64,000 nucleotides of DNA from Paramarasmius palmivorus (taxonomy: Eukaryota > Basidiomycota > Agaricomycetes > Agaricales > Marasmiaceae), in NCBI GenBank assembly GCA_037176845.1, contig JAYKXP010000031.1, positions 434,001 to 498,000 on the forward strand. Direction: 5' to 3'. Both the position numbers and the translations under genes were made by a program. A model generated the notes under the pieces. That model was not told the origin of the DNA and ran no database searches. It saw only the letters and a program-made list of their open reading frames with translations. Shown piece after piece: positions 13,102 to 24,592 of the stretch. Position 1 is the first letter of the stretch. Every line of letters begins with the position of its first letter.

Positions 13102-16100
13102 ATGGTTGTCAGCAATGACAAGCTGAGCAGGCGCAAGTCTATCGCAGCACCGACTCACATGTCAAGCGGGTTGAGACCGACGGATACTCGAAGGAAGCGG
13201 AGAGCTCACAGTATTGCACCAGGCAAAATTATCAGCCCTTTGTCTCGATCTCGGCAGTCTCTGGTGCGTGATCATGGATTTTGGTCATGATCTTTGTTCA
13301 TTAAACTTCATTTTAGGGCCCAATAAAAGGCATCCTGAAAGTCAGGCGACCTTCAGAGGCAACGTCTTCACAATCTACTTCCGCCAGCCAGTCCCAAATT
13401 CAAGATGATACGCACTCAATGGATATAACTCAAGTCATACCATCACTGCCAATCGAGAATACAGGTCGCCAATCGTTAGCTGCACGCCGCGTCAGCTTCT
13501 ACGACTTTGCTCATGTCCGATTGTTCGAAAAGAACCACACCACCAGCTCAACAGGCTCGTTAGAGTCACCGGGACCACCTTCCTCCGATGATGGTCCTTT
13601 TGAACCTCAAGTGCCACAAACACCCACCCCAGTAAACGACGAGAACGCGTATCCAGGTGCTTCACTCAACAGGCGTCGTTCGATTCGGTTCTCTACAACC
13701 GGCTCAGACATGGATATGACTTCAGCCAGTGTCGGAGGCTTTCTCAACGAAGACGACTCAGCTCTTATTGACCAAGAGCTAGAGTTGTCGGACGACGACG
13801 AGGCCATGGACGTCACACAAGCACATGGGAATGTTCATCGGAAACGCTCCCTTTCAATGGGCGGAAAGCGTGCACCTCTTTCTCAACTATCTGCCAATCC
13901 AGACGGCGAGCCATCCTCTGATGGGTTGCAACCCTCATTCCAAGAAGAAGGTTCTCAGTCCTTCGTCTCGGAGCAGTCCATGGCCAGCGAAAGCGATCAG
14001 TCTGGCATGGAGTATACAATTCCCCTCAACCAGAGAATAAAGCCTGCCGACAAAGACGAGGCATGGATCGCACTGGTGAAGGCAACCCATTCCGGCCAAG
14101 CTGGTGCAGAAGAGGCGTCTTCAGACGTCGGAGATCAGGACATTACTGGGGATGATATGGACCTTGATAGTCCAGTCAAACCTTCGGTAGGCGATGATTC
14201 CATCTCTGATGCTAGCATCGATATCGACTGCGCCGACGATGGAAACGAGACCATCAATGTTAGCAAGCTCTTGGGTAGGTTTAGCTTTGGGGACCACACG
14301 AGGCGGAGTAGTATTGGTGCTGGTATTTTGGGCGATGGAAATAGCGAGAGGGTCAATGCAAGCAAGGTATTGCCTAGATTCAGCTTTAGCGATCGCACAA
14401 GACAGAGTCTAGGCGGATTTGGCGACGACTCCGCCATGGAGGAATCAGAGATATATGGTGAAATAGGTGCACTGGCGACGTCTACACCCCGGCCTAGTAT
14501 CTTACCACCAGCTGAACCATCATCCCCGATACCGGAAGAGGAAGAAGTTCTGCCAGAATCGGAGCCACAGCCAGAACCCGAACCCACACCAACGCCTGAG
14601 CGGCCACCGCCAGCAGGTGCATCTACTTCCAAAATACCACTCCCCAAAGTCTTTTCAGCACCTCATAGTCAAACCAACGAACCCCCCAAGCGTCCACCAT
14701 CACCCAAGAAGCCCGCACTCACGCCCAAATCACCCGGTAAATCAGCACCAAAGGGGTTCTCAGCTGCATTTGCACCGCCGGTGGCGAAACCTACACCCAA
14801 GAAACCTGCACCATCTACATCTACACCAACCACAGTACCCGAAAAACGACCACACTCTTCCGACTCCGACAAGAACAGCGATAAGCCCAGTCCAGCTAAA
14901 CGGCAGGCTCTTGCCAATCGATGGACCAACGCGACTTCTCCGCCTCAGCAAGACCCTTCAGCAAGAGCTGAATCGCCAGTACCGAGGCCCCTTTCTCCGG
15001 GCAAGAAAGCCATCTTCCAGCCTCCGACAACTTCATCTTCGTCTATTCGACGACCGTCGGGGTACTTTGCACGAAGAAAGAGTTTGGGTATTGGACTTGG
15101 AGTGGCACCAGTTGAGGAGGAGGAGGCTACACCAGCACCAGTACCAGCGCCAGGGTCACCTAAGAAGAAGGCTGGGATAGGTATGGGAAGGGCTAGTGTA
15201 GGCTCGGCTGGATCGGCCGATGCTTGGAAGCGGTTTGATAGAAATGCCGCCGAAACTGCCGGTAGCCTAAAAGGGAAGGAGAAGGCGATAGAAATTGTAG
15301 AGGAGGAGCAACAGCCTCCGGCCGTTCCCTCACCTGTACGCAGTCCAGTACGAGCGTCTCCTGTCCCTTCACCTCACCTAGCAGCACCTGCGCCTCAGGA
15401 TGACCTCGATGTTCAGCCAGAGGCGGGGCCATCGTCAGCACCGACGCAAGTGGTGGACCTGTCGGCAATACTGGAGCAGGGAGGATATGAAGAGGACACG
15501 CCGATGGAGCCGGATCTAGTGGCCACTGAGCAATGGAGAGAAGGTGTTGCTCAAGAAGGTGTAGGTCCGGACGATGAAGACGTCGTGAGTTTTCAAACTT
15601 AGAGGGTAAAAGACTCGATACTGACACTCTGTCGCAGCCTGCGATATCAATCGAGCAATTTTTTGAAATGACCGGCATTAAATTCATGGACGAGCTCACT
15701 GCTCCACGAAAGTCTATTCATCCTTCCCAATTGAACCGCCAACCACGGCCGCCTGCTGAGATCCCGCTCGCGGAGTACGCGATAGCTATGGGTATAGATG
15801 TTCCTCAGCTTACCCTATACTCGCGTGTCTCCAAAGATCTGCAGGCGTGGATGCAACAGAGTAAGGTCATCTTCGAGCAGGCAGAGGAAGAAGCCGCGAA
15901 GATGACACCCGAGTTGTTCGTGGAATACTCGAGGGTGGACGAAGAGGGTCAACAGGAGCTACTTGTGAGTTTCTTCGGCATTATGATACTGGTGGCATGC
16001 TGACGCGTCTTTAAAGCATCAACTAAGTCTCATCCGGACGAATACTCGACTCTTGGCCAAGGCGGAGTGGTATGAATGGAAACATCAATGGATTGAGGGT

Positions 16101-17411
16101 CTGAAAGTGACAGCTCAAGAGAGCTTCACCAATCTCGAGAATGTAGGTATTGTGGTATTACCCGTTTGATCCTGGCTGACCGAATGCTCTTGTAGGATGC
16201 CAAAACACTTGAACAGCTTAAAGCCAGGACCGACGAACTCGTACCGGCTCTGCAGCAGGAATACGATGAAATCATGCGCGAACTTGAGCGAGAGCAACAG
16301 GAGGTAATCGACATCGAGCAGTGTGACCAGGATTACCTGAATGAGCTTAAGACGTCAATAGCAGAGCAAAAGTGTGTTGTGTTGTGTTGTTTCTTTCTCT
16401 TGTTCCCTGTCTCACATCATGCCTCTTATCAGCGTCGAAGTTGATTCTCTGAAGAACGAGCTCAAAGAAGGACACGAGCAACTCAAGTGGTTAGAAGAGA
16501 GGCTGGAAGAGCTTGAGTCGCAAAAACGAGAGGCAACCGATGCGATTGGTGAAGCCGATCGGTTCTTGCACATTCAGAAGAATAGCACGCACGCAGAAGT
16601 CTTGCGATTGAAAGGTAAACAATTGCCGGATGTGACATTCGAACCTGCGCTAATAGTTAATGTAGATGAACTCGAGGCATTGGAGAAACTCCACATGTTC
16701 CGCGTCTGTAGAGTGAGCGCGAACGTCTTCGAGTACATCCATGCATCGCGCTTCCGCGTGACCATCCCTTGCAAGAACTACTTGCCTCTTGTCGAGAAAG
16801 TAGAAATCGTCAGGGTGCCAGATGCACGGTCCAAATTCAAGGACGATTTTCCACGACTGAGCGACTTCTTCTTGGCTGGTGCCAAGCAGATGATACATGA
16901 AGCGGAGGTGACTTCAACACGCCAGGTAGGCGTTCGTCCTTATTTTGTTTGCAAAATGAAAGACTAACCAAGCTGCAGATTGTTCACCTGCTCAGTGATT
17001 ACTGGTCTTCATGTACTCAATTGAGAGGTCAATTGATGCACCTCTCTGTGAAGTATCCAGTGGAGATTGAAGTACTACAATCTTCAGGAAGACTAGCATT
17101 CAAAGCAAATGCTGCCGTATTGTTCCCTTCCGTGAAAGGGAAAGCGGTTGTGTCTTTCGTATTTGATGCGGAGACCTATTCGCGATGGCCAGTTTCAATA
17201 GGCTCATTACGGACCGAAGTGAGAGTAGCTTATGGGAAGCTAAAGTAAGTGGTTTTCCGTCATCGATGTAAGATATGTTGCTGACCTGGCCTCCAGCGGT
17301 CAAGCTATTCTTGATGCCGTTCAAGACAGACTCAGTCAAGCTACTCCTTCCGACAATTATGCCTGTTTATTAGACGCTTGTATAGAAGCACAAGAACAGT
17401 GTGGGCGGTGA
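13102..17411 (+). CDS. SPC7: Kinetochore scaffold Spc7/KNL1
   Basis: Spc7/KNL1 is the outer-kinetochore scaffold of the KMN network; it recruits Bub1-Bub3 through phosphorylated MELT repeats and PP1 through short docking motifs. Exon 1 encodes a basic N-terminus (RRKSIAAP, RRKRRAHSIAPG). After the first intron comes GPIKGILK, a SILK-type motif, then ARRVSFYDF, an RVxF PP1 motif. MELT-like repeats M-[D/E]-x-T occur as MDITQ, MDMTS, MDVTQ and MEYTI. A second, local repeat of the form N-x-SK-x-L-x-RFSF-x-D-x-TR occurs twice (about 14250-14420). A long Pro/Ser/Lys disordered region follows, then the Spc7 domain beginning ISIEQFFEMTGIKFMDELTAPRK (about 15650), coiled coils rich in Glu/Gln (15900-16600) and an RWD-like C-terminal part. 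At least six exons; the stop is at 17409-17411. Converges with the DUF6534 gene. Confidence 0.9.
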
Positions 17412-17706
17412 TTTATTCGGTATCTGATTTCCCTGTTTGCTATGAAAGGGTTGCTTTTCCGAAAGCTCTATATGTCCTTTTTGCATCGCACAGTATCTCC
17501 TAGTAGTTATTCTCTGTATGTATCTGTACACGTGAAAATGTCTGTTCTATAGTAATTACCGAGGAATTCGAAGCTCATCAATATTCCACCGGATCCTTCT
17601 TCAATGATGAACACCTCAGCTACGATCTTTGAGACTGACAACTGAATTTGGGGTAGGCTACTAACAGGGTACAAAATCACAAAAGAAACGTTTCCTCTAT
17701 GGCCAC

Positions 17707-19874
17707 TCAGACCAAATTACCAGATGGCGCATTCTTCCTGTTAGGCTCGAGATCTGTCATGACAAAGGTCTCGGTCCTGACCTTGATACCATCACTCTCA
17801 TAACCCGATCCTTCATCTAGCACGACGTTGACTGAGGTTTTACTCTTGGACTGTACAGCGCGTGTTTCACGACCCTCGTGAGGTGGCTGGAATCTGGTAC
17901 TATCTTGAGTGTCGATCTCGTGTCGCGTTCCGCCAGTTTGGTATTTCCCGCTTCCAGATTGGATGTAGGTTGGAGGATGACTTTGAATCATGCGTAATCG
18001 ATTTCGAGCGTTCAGTGTCGCTAAAAGACTGTTCACGTACACTAGCCATGTATCAGGTTAGCAGCACTTTGCGGCCAATGCGACTAGAAGCTCACGGTGT
18101 ACGGTGACGAAGTCGATGACCATTGCCCAGATTGATTGCGGGCGTACAAGGAGCTGCAACGACTTGAGCAGTATGTCCACCTTTCATGTCAAATGGTCAC
18201 TTACAACGATCGTTTGCATGATGACGACAAGGCTACGACGAGCACATTAATGTGATTTCCTTCCGAATCAGAGTTGCTCACTCACGTCGTTAGCAAAAAT
18301 CTGTTCATCGCATATATGATCAATGTCCTAACGAGCTTGACCGACCTATAAACCGAGATCAGGCGGTTTGAATAGAAGTACGGGCTTCATGCTCACCCTC
18401 TAAATTCAGCTTTCGAGTCGTGAAGGACCGTACATAGTACTGCAGCCGCGAGCCCGTCGACAACGACTCGAATCACGTACATTGGTACCAGTCCGGGATA
18501 CTAGAGAAGCGTGAAAGTCAAAACATCTGCCAGATGCATGCCGAATGTCTCGTACCACCAACGTGAAGAGTTTTGTGAGCTCCCATAGTAAGAAACTATA
18601 AATAAGCGGTTAGAATAGCATTCGATTGAATACGACTTATAGTGCAGCATACGCTGATATCGAAACATCTAGGTTTCGTGAAATTTAGCCGCTGAATTGA
18701 AGTCCTCATATCAGGGAACTCACAAAGGCCAAAACCTGCCATAATAATGTTCAGGTTAATTAGGTATGGTAGTCCGTGACTACTCACCGAATTGCGCCGT
18801 GACGAGAAAAATCTGCAAAAGCGTCAGCCGTTTAAATCAATGAGACAAGATTTAAAGACACACAAAGATTGCTAATAAAGGTTTTCTGTACACTTTCCCG
18901 TTGGTGACTGTTATGCCCTGAGCACATGCCTCTGGAGTAGTATTGTGGGCATGAGGTACGTACTGCGATATACCATGTGTACGAAATAACTGCGCCAGTG
19001 GTGAGAAGAGCTTTGCCTGAGGTGAATAGGAAAGCCTACACTTCAACTAGGAAACAAATGAGCGTCTATGGGAGAGGCCTAGGTGAGGATGGCAAACGAA
19101 AAAAATGCGAAAATGTAACCTACGCCGATTGCCTCAGCTGCCTGAGAGTTGGGGATCGCATCAACACAGGCCAGGTCAGCTATTGGAGCTGCAACGTACA
19201 TATACGGACCTGGTATCAAAACATGAAGTCAACGCCTAGATCTAGAAGTGCAGATTTCTGAAAGAACTTACCATTCTCCTTGAATAAGGGTTTCTGGTCT
19301 ACTGTAACTCAGAATCTAGCGTTCGTTAAATTTCTGTTCATTAAAGGATTGGATCCTGACATACGCTATAGTGGTAGACTGTGTGACACGCTGTGGGGGA
19401 TCCATTAGCAGGGTCGATGACATTGATAGGGCAACATACTCATCCATGTGTGCACCGATTCGACGACTCTATGACCGAGGTTACATCGACACGCCAAGGG
19501 GAGAGATGAAGTTGGCCTACCCCAACGCTAGAACCTATCGTGCGAACGTTAGCGGTCAAAAAATTCGTGTAAGCCGAACACATTATACCATTAGTTTCAG
19601 CCACTTAGTATCCCCCGGATAATTTGAGAAATAGATGTACATCTTTGATAACGGTCTGTTAGCTTCAAAAATGCGTACTACCAGCGGACGTACCTGAAGA
19701 AGAGAGATTCCATAGAGCGGGAGTGAAAACATGCAGCATATAAGAGAGCCGCCTGATCAGATAGTTAGTGAGCATGAACCGTGCGGTGACTGTCAAAATT
19801 CGTGTACCATATGTCTCGGAAAACAAGTCCTGTGGAACGGGAGTGGGTCTATCTGGGAGAGCTGGTGCTGACAT
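17707..19874 (-). CDS. DUF6534 seven-helix membrane protein
   Basis: DUF6534 proteins are a large Agaricomycete family with a receptor-like seven-helix layout and no known ligand. The gene has many very small exons. Exon 1 (ATG at 19874) ends FSETYG and splices to GGSLICCMFSLPLYGISLLQ, then MYIYFSNYPGDTKWLKLM, then a segment with HTVYHYSV; these match helices 1-2 of the family. A fragment reading VTAQFGFGL sits in the middle. Near the C-terminus VVVDGLAAAVLCTVLHDSKA, then RSVKLVRTLIIYAMNRFLLTT, then YVNSLLATLNARNRLR are diagnostic. The last 70 residues are a soluble Ser/Gly tail ending at 17707. The exons for helices 3-4 (about 19000-19300) could not be joined cleanly, so damage there is possible. 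Confidence 0.75.
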
Positions 19875-20107
19875 TCTTGGGGTGCGATGGGTCTAGTGCG
19901 GACAATTCTTTATACGCTCAGAGCTTAGATATCAGGATGAACGGATCCGGCCATGTCAGCAGCGGAGAGAACGACCGAACAATCTGAAGCAGCTTTAAAT
20001 TGATGAAACGACTAAGATCATTGAATGAATTGCATGGCGATACAGCCGATATCAACTGTCAAACGAGGGTAACCACAACAAGCATCGCTTTTCCTGGTCG
20101 TGGCGTA

Positions 20108-22240
20108 TCACAGGGCATCGAGGTGTCGGTGGATGCTTTCCACGGCCCCCTTTCTGGGGGTGATAACACACTTGAATGGCTCAGGGCGACTATAATTATC
20201 GCATAGTTATTCGGTGAATCAGTATCAATATCAGTGGAAGACTTTAGTACCAACTAACCTGATAGACCCATCGATGAATTTACCAGACGGGAGGATGAGT
20301 TCCCCATCACGTAGTAAAGGTGGCCAGAAGAGACGAAAAAAGAATCCACAGGGAGGCATCGGCGAGATGGATCCCTATGGCATGCGTCGTTTGCATTCGG
20401 CGTGCCACTCAAACCAATTGCAGCGTAACTCACCAGGACACGCTCTATTAGGAATAAGAAGAGTGTGCATGTACAAGACTCGATCTCACCTGCGACCGAA
20501 CCCAAAAGTAATTGTCCGTGGATCCAATTCCTTGTCACGCGCGGCGCAGGCGATAAAGCGCTCAGGAAGAAACTTGTCGGGGTTAGCGTAAATCTTGTCA
20601 TCATGATAGAAAAGCCTGAAAAAGATAAGTGTTCGGTAAATTAAAACACGGGTGCATTGGAGGCCAAACCAATTGTTCGCGATCACGATGGACCCTTTAG
20701 GAATGTAATATCCATCATGGACAACATCTTCAACAGCAACATGGGGAAATCCTGATGCAGTTCAGACTTCCGCGGTTGCCGGTTCACGGGAATATGCACG
20801 TACCGAAGGTACCAATAGAGTACTTGCGAAAAACTTCCAAGATGAGTGCCTCGGTATATGGCAAACGCTCCCGGTCAGCCAACGTAGGCAGGACTCCTTG
20901 GCCGAGCATTTCATTGAGCTCTTCTTGTGACTTACGCTGGGCATCTTGATGAAGTGTCATCGCAAGAAAGAAAGTTTCTACAACCCCGGCTGTCTGTGTG
21001 CCGTCTGCATATCTCGAGAACGAACGAAATAGAAAACAGGGCACTTACTGTCTCGGCCCCGCCTTTGTTCCAGAACGAGAACGATAAGTACATCCGAAAG
21101 TCCTACAAAAGAAACGCACCACTGTAAATCCCCGCAGCCACCCATTTAACGGTGTGTTGGAGTTCAGGTGTCAATTCCTGATCTCCAAAAGAGTCGACCA
21201 GGTCAGATACAACACAACGCGTCGTCATACCTTGAGACTGAGTGCATGAGAAGGTGAGAATTTGCAGGAACAATGAATAGATCGAGGCATACCATCTGTT
21301 GCCTGACCATCTCGTATGGTCGATTGAGCATCGTTTCGAGGGTCTCCCGGTAGAACGCCGCTTGCTTCTTCCAACCTGTTCCTGGAAACCACTCGGGAAG
21401 GTAACGAACTGGAAATAAGGGTCTGGAAAATGTTCAAACCGAAGGGGGCTTTGCTCACGAAACGGGAAGATATCAACAGCGTATGCGCCAGGCGCTGGTG
21501 TCTCGGAAAATTGATCCATTGCTCTGTAGACTAGTGTGACCAGATCGTCGTCGTTTCCGCCAGCTTTGTATCCATAGGCGATTTTGAGTACAATTGACGC
21601 AGCGAAACTAGTAAATGGCATTCAGATGATCTTGATAAGAAGGAAGTCGAGACTCACCGTCTGCCATGAAGTGACCAATCCTGCGGGGTCTGCGATATCT
21701 CTCTCAACAATTCCAATGTCGATTCTCGTATAATGCGGGAATATGATGCGTCAACTTTAGCTCGACTTCCAAGGAACTGCGCGAGAATTCGACGAAATTC
21801 GGACCATGGTTTGCTGAATTGGATGAGAGCAGGTCCTTGATCCCAACCGACTATTTCACCACCCATGATGAATTTGGGTCGATTGCTGTACTGTCGGCCT
21901 TTCTTATCCAGCATGTCTAGCGCATAATCGACATCATTGACTATAATGAGAGATTGACCAGGAACATGGAGATGAACTATCGGGCCTATAGAGGAGCGTT
22001 TGAGTCAATGTTACACTGGTTCGGATCCAGGCAGTACTGACCGTATTCTTTGGCCCACTTAGAATATGTGAGCCATGGCTGAGAGCGAGGAAGGTCGAAA
22101 ATATTGCCGACGACCGGCAGGCCTTTGGGACCGGGGGGCAACGGGGCCGGAGCTCTACTCAGTCTCAACTTCCATGCAACTGTCCCAGCGACGACGACCA
22201 GGCCGAAAACAACAGACATGGTGCTCAGTGTCTCCAACAT
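20108..22240 (-). pseudogene. Cytochrome P450 with C-terminal frameshift
   Basis: A P450 of the type common in Agaricomycete gene clusters. The ATG at 22240 (alternative at 22219) opens a membrane anchor followed by APLPPGPKGLPVVGNIFDLP. After splicing, the I-helix reads YSGAETTAGVVETF (A-G-x-E-T-T equivalent), the K-helix EVFR fits E-x-x-R, and FYHDDKIYANPDKFLPERF is the meander. The haem loop FGFGRRACPG is assembled from three exons. The next exon reads IHLADASLWILFSSLLATF and then stops at a TGA. One base out of frame it continues DGELILPSGKFIDGSI, and a last exon gives PEPFKCVITPRKGAV, the expected family C-terminus. The break falls at about 20306-20320. All catalytic residues precede it, so the product could be truncated yet partly folded, or the gene is a recent pseudogene, or the base call is wrong. 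Confidence 0.72.
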
Positions 22241-22636
22241 ATCAGTATATGGAGGTCTCGACGATGTTGTTCGTCTTCCCTTTTTGCGGACCGTCTTATA
22301 CACACTCAAACATCGCAGCGTTGAATGCGACCATTTTCTCGCGCGAGGAGCTACATACTTTCCTTCCCCCGAATCTCTTGATGCATGATGCTTGGCCACT
22401 ATATGGCACCCCAAAATCAGGCTCGATACATTCCAATCTGTAAGAATCAGTAGTCTGCTTTCTCGCCTTCCCGCTCTGATCTCTCGTCTCTAGTGATGAT
22501 CATTTCGAACGCAGGAAGTCCAAAAGAAACCAGCCACAAATCTACCTCCTAATTCTGGATAAACGAATGATCGGAACCTCGCCCATCGAACTACTTTAAA
22601 AAGAAGACTTGCGGCCTCCCCTCCTCTCCACCAAAT
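22241..22636. promoter_or_regulatory. Bidirectional promoter P450 / SDR
   Basis: A 396-base gap lies between the start codons of the minus-strand P450 and the plus-strand reductase. Head-to-head genes this close often share regulation, which supports treating them as one cluster with the polyketide synthase. No TATA of good quality or clear inverted repeat was found. Confidence 0.5.
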
Positions 22637-24021
22637 ATGACGAGTCACCCAGTAACTTCTCCATCCAGAGTCTTGGTATGTCTCTGTCACAGCCCGGGCG
22701 AGTATTGCTTATCTTTGAAAAACCCCTTAGATCTCTGGCGTGACCGGATACGTGGCATCTCATGTTGCACAGAAAGCACTCGATAGCGGGTACCTTGTTC
22801 GAGGGTCAGTGTCTGAGAGGTTCTGATCTAGTGCATGGTCGTGCATGGTCTGACTTTCATCTGAAGCACCGTGCGGTCCCAGACTAAGGCGGATGGCATC
22901 AAAGAGCTGTTCTCTGTTTACGGTGACAAATTCGAGACGGCAATCGTCCCCGACATCACGACGGAGGATCTTTCCGACGCGCTGCAAGGTAATTCTCCTT
23001 CATACTGAAATGGCATCGTGTCGTGTTTGACTCTTGAACAGGTGTCTCTGCAGTGATACACATTGCATCACCCGTCATTTTTGGTCCAGTATCAGACCCA
23101 AAAGCTCAACTTTTCGATCCAGCTGTCGAAGGGACATTGAATGTCTTGCGGGCTGCACAAAGGGCAGGTGTAAGCCGAATCATCCTGACATCGAGTCTCG
23201 CTGCTGTGCTCAACAAGGATATCGGAGGTGATTACTCAATTTCCTCAAGTGTTTGTGTGAGATCTTCACTCTACATCCGAAGGACCTTGGGTGGATAGGA
23301 CATATGGACCTGATGACTGGTATGTATAGATGTCGAATGTACTATTCGGTCCTTGACATTTTCTATTCTTGTCAGGAATTCAATCACCCTTGAAGAAGCT
23401 CTCGGCGGCAACCTCCATCCCGTCGAATTGTATGCCTGTTCCAAGATATTGCAAGAAAAGGCAGCGTGGACTTTCGTCGAACAACATCCCGAGATGCAGT
23501 TGACAACAGTCATACGTATGTACCAAGTGACAGTTTCTGTCAATCTTCATGCTTATAGACTTTTTATAGCTCCCATGCTCGTTGGCCCTGTCATTCAGCC
23601 ATTAACCTCATTGGACGCATTGAATGACACAGCAGTGCCTATTGCAGATATGATTCGGAAGGGAGTTCTCTATCCCGATGCACTCCCGTATTACAGTGAT
23701 GTGAGAGATGCGGCAACGGCCCATATTGTGGCTCTCACCAAGGATACGGTCGTCGGAAAGCGACTTCTGGTAGGAAAGGAAAGGGGTTCGATTTGGAAAG
23801 CAGCCAAGGTGATCACAGAGCAAAGACCTGAACTTGTTCGGGCGGGAAGGCTTCCCTCACTTCCACCGGCCGACCCGACAGCCAACCTACCTGTTTGCAC
23901 CCTGGATACCTCTATCGCCGACAGGGAGCTTGACATCAAATTCAGATCATTTGAAGAATCGGTTCTTGACATGGTTGACCATCTTCTGTTGGTGGAAGAG
24001 AAGCTAAAGGGCGGAAAGTAA
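22637..24021 (+). CDS. Extended SDR: NAD(P)-dependent aldehyde/ketone reductase
   Basis: This belongs to the dihydroflavonol-4-reductase-like extended SDR family (fungal relatives: Gre2, aldehyde and ketone reductases). Exon 1 (MTSHPVTSPSRVL) splices to ISGVTGYVASHVAQKAL, a nucleotide-binding loop of the G-x-x-G-x-x-x/A type with V-T-G-Y-V-A-S. It continues with GYLVRG and TVRSQTKADGI, including the Arg that commonly favours NADPH. VSAVIHIASPV and RIILTSSLAAVL are the next strands. The catalytic pair is Y-A-C-S-K (Y-x-x-x-K) in the exon starting about 23375. The protein ends at the TAA of 24019-24021, roughly 340 residues, a normal size. It lies between a P450 and the polyketide synthase. Inferred role: reduction of a carbonyl, perhaps the aldehyde released by the synthase. 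Confidence 0.85.
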
Positions 24022-24592
24022 CTCATCTACATCTACATTCAGTTGTTGTACAATCGCAGTTGTCATTTTCCCTGTGAACGCCGTAGATCTCCGTGACCTG
24101 CCTGAATCGAGAATATCGAGGCCGCTCGAGACATTGGTGTTTCAACTTCGTGCTACAAGCTATTCGGCGCATCAGTACATTTCAATGTATCAGAAGCAAT
24201 CAAAATCGGTACATACACCCGATCATTCCAGTTATCCAGTCACAAGTATGAACTCTGAAGCTCGAAAAGAAGGCAGAAGGTCCGTGCTGGATCACATCTA
24301 CACCTTGCTGCCAGTGTAAAACCGCATCACTTTGATTCTTGATGAAATCTAAGTCTTCTCCCGTATGGCTCTTGTGAAAAAATAGTTCTGGGTTGACTAT
24401 CTTTGGTAGCAGGACACTCCTAGTGATCGCATTTGGTAAAGGGGCATCACCATACCGTTCTGATGCCTAGCCACCAACATCCCGAGTTTTCTCATTCAAA
24501 CCCAGCTTCGTGCTCCCGGAATGATTCAATTACCCCTCGAACGGTCATTACGAAAAATATAAGTTAGGAATGGGGGGAGACTTGGAGATTCA
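24022..24592 (+). promoter_or_regulatory. Intergenic region upstream of the PKS
   Basis: This 571-base stretch between the SDR stop and the PKS start has no convincing open frame. It should hold the SDR terminator and the PKS promoter. No strong TATA box or obvious operator-like palindrome is visible. Confidence 0.5.

Noticed and set aside
14467..15180. 237-codon frame rich in His/Pro/Arg inside Spc7
   Set aside because: It is a +1 shadow of the low-complexity Pro/Ser/Lys region of Spc7; composition mirrors the codon shift.
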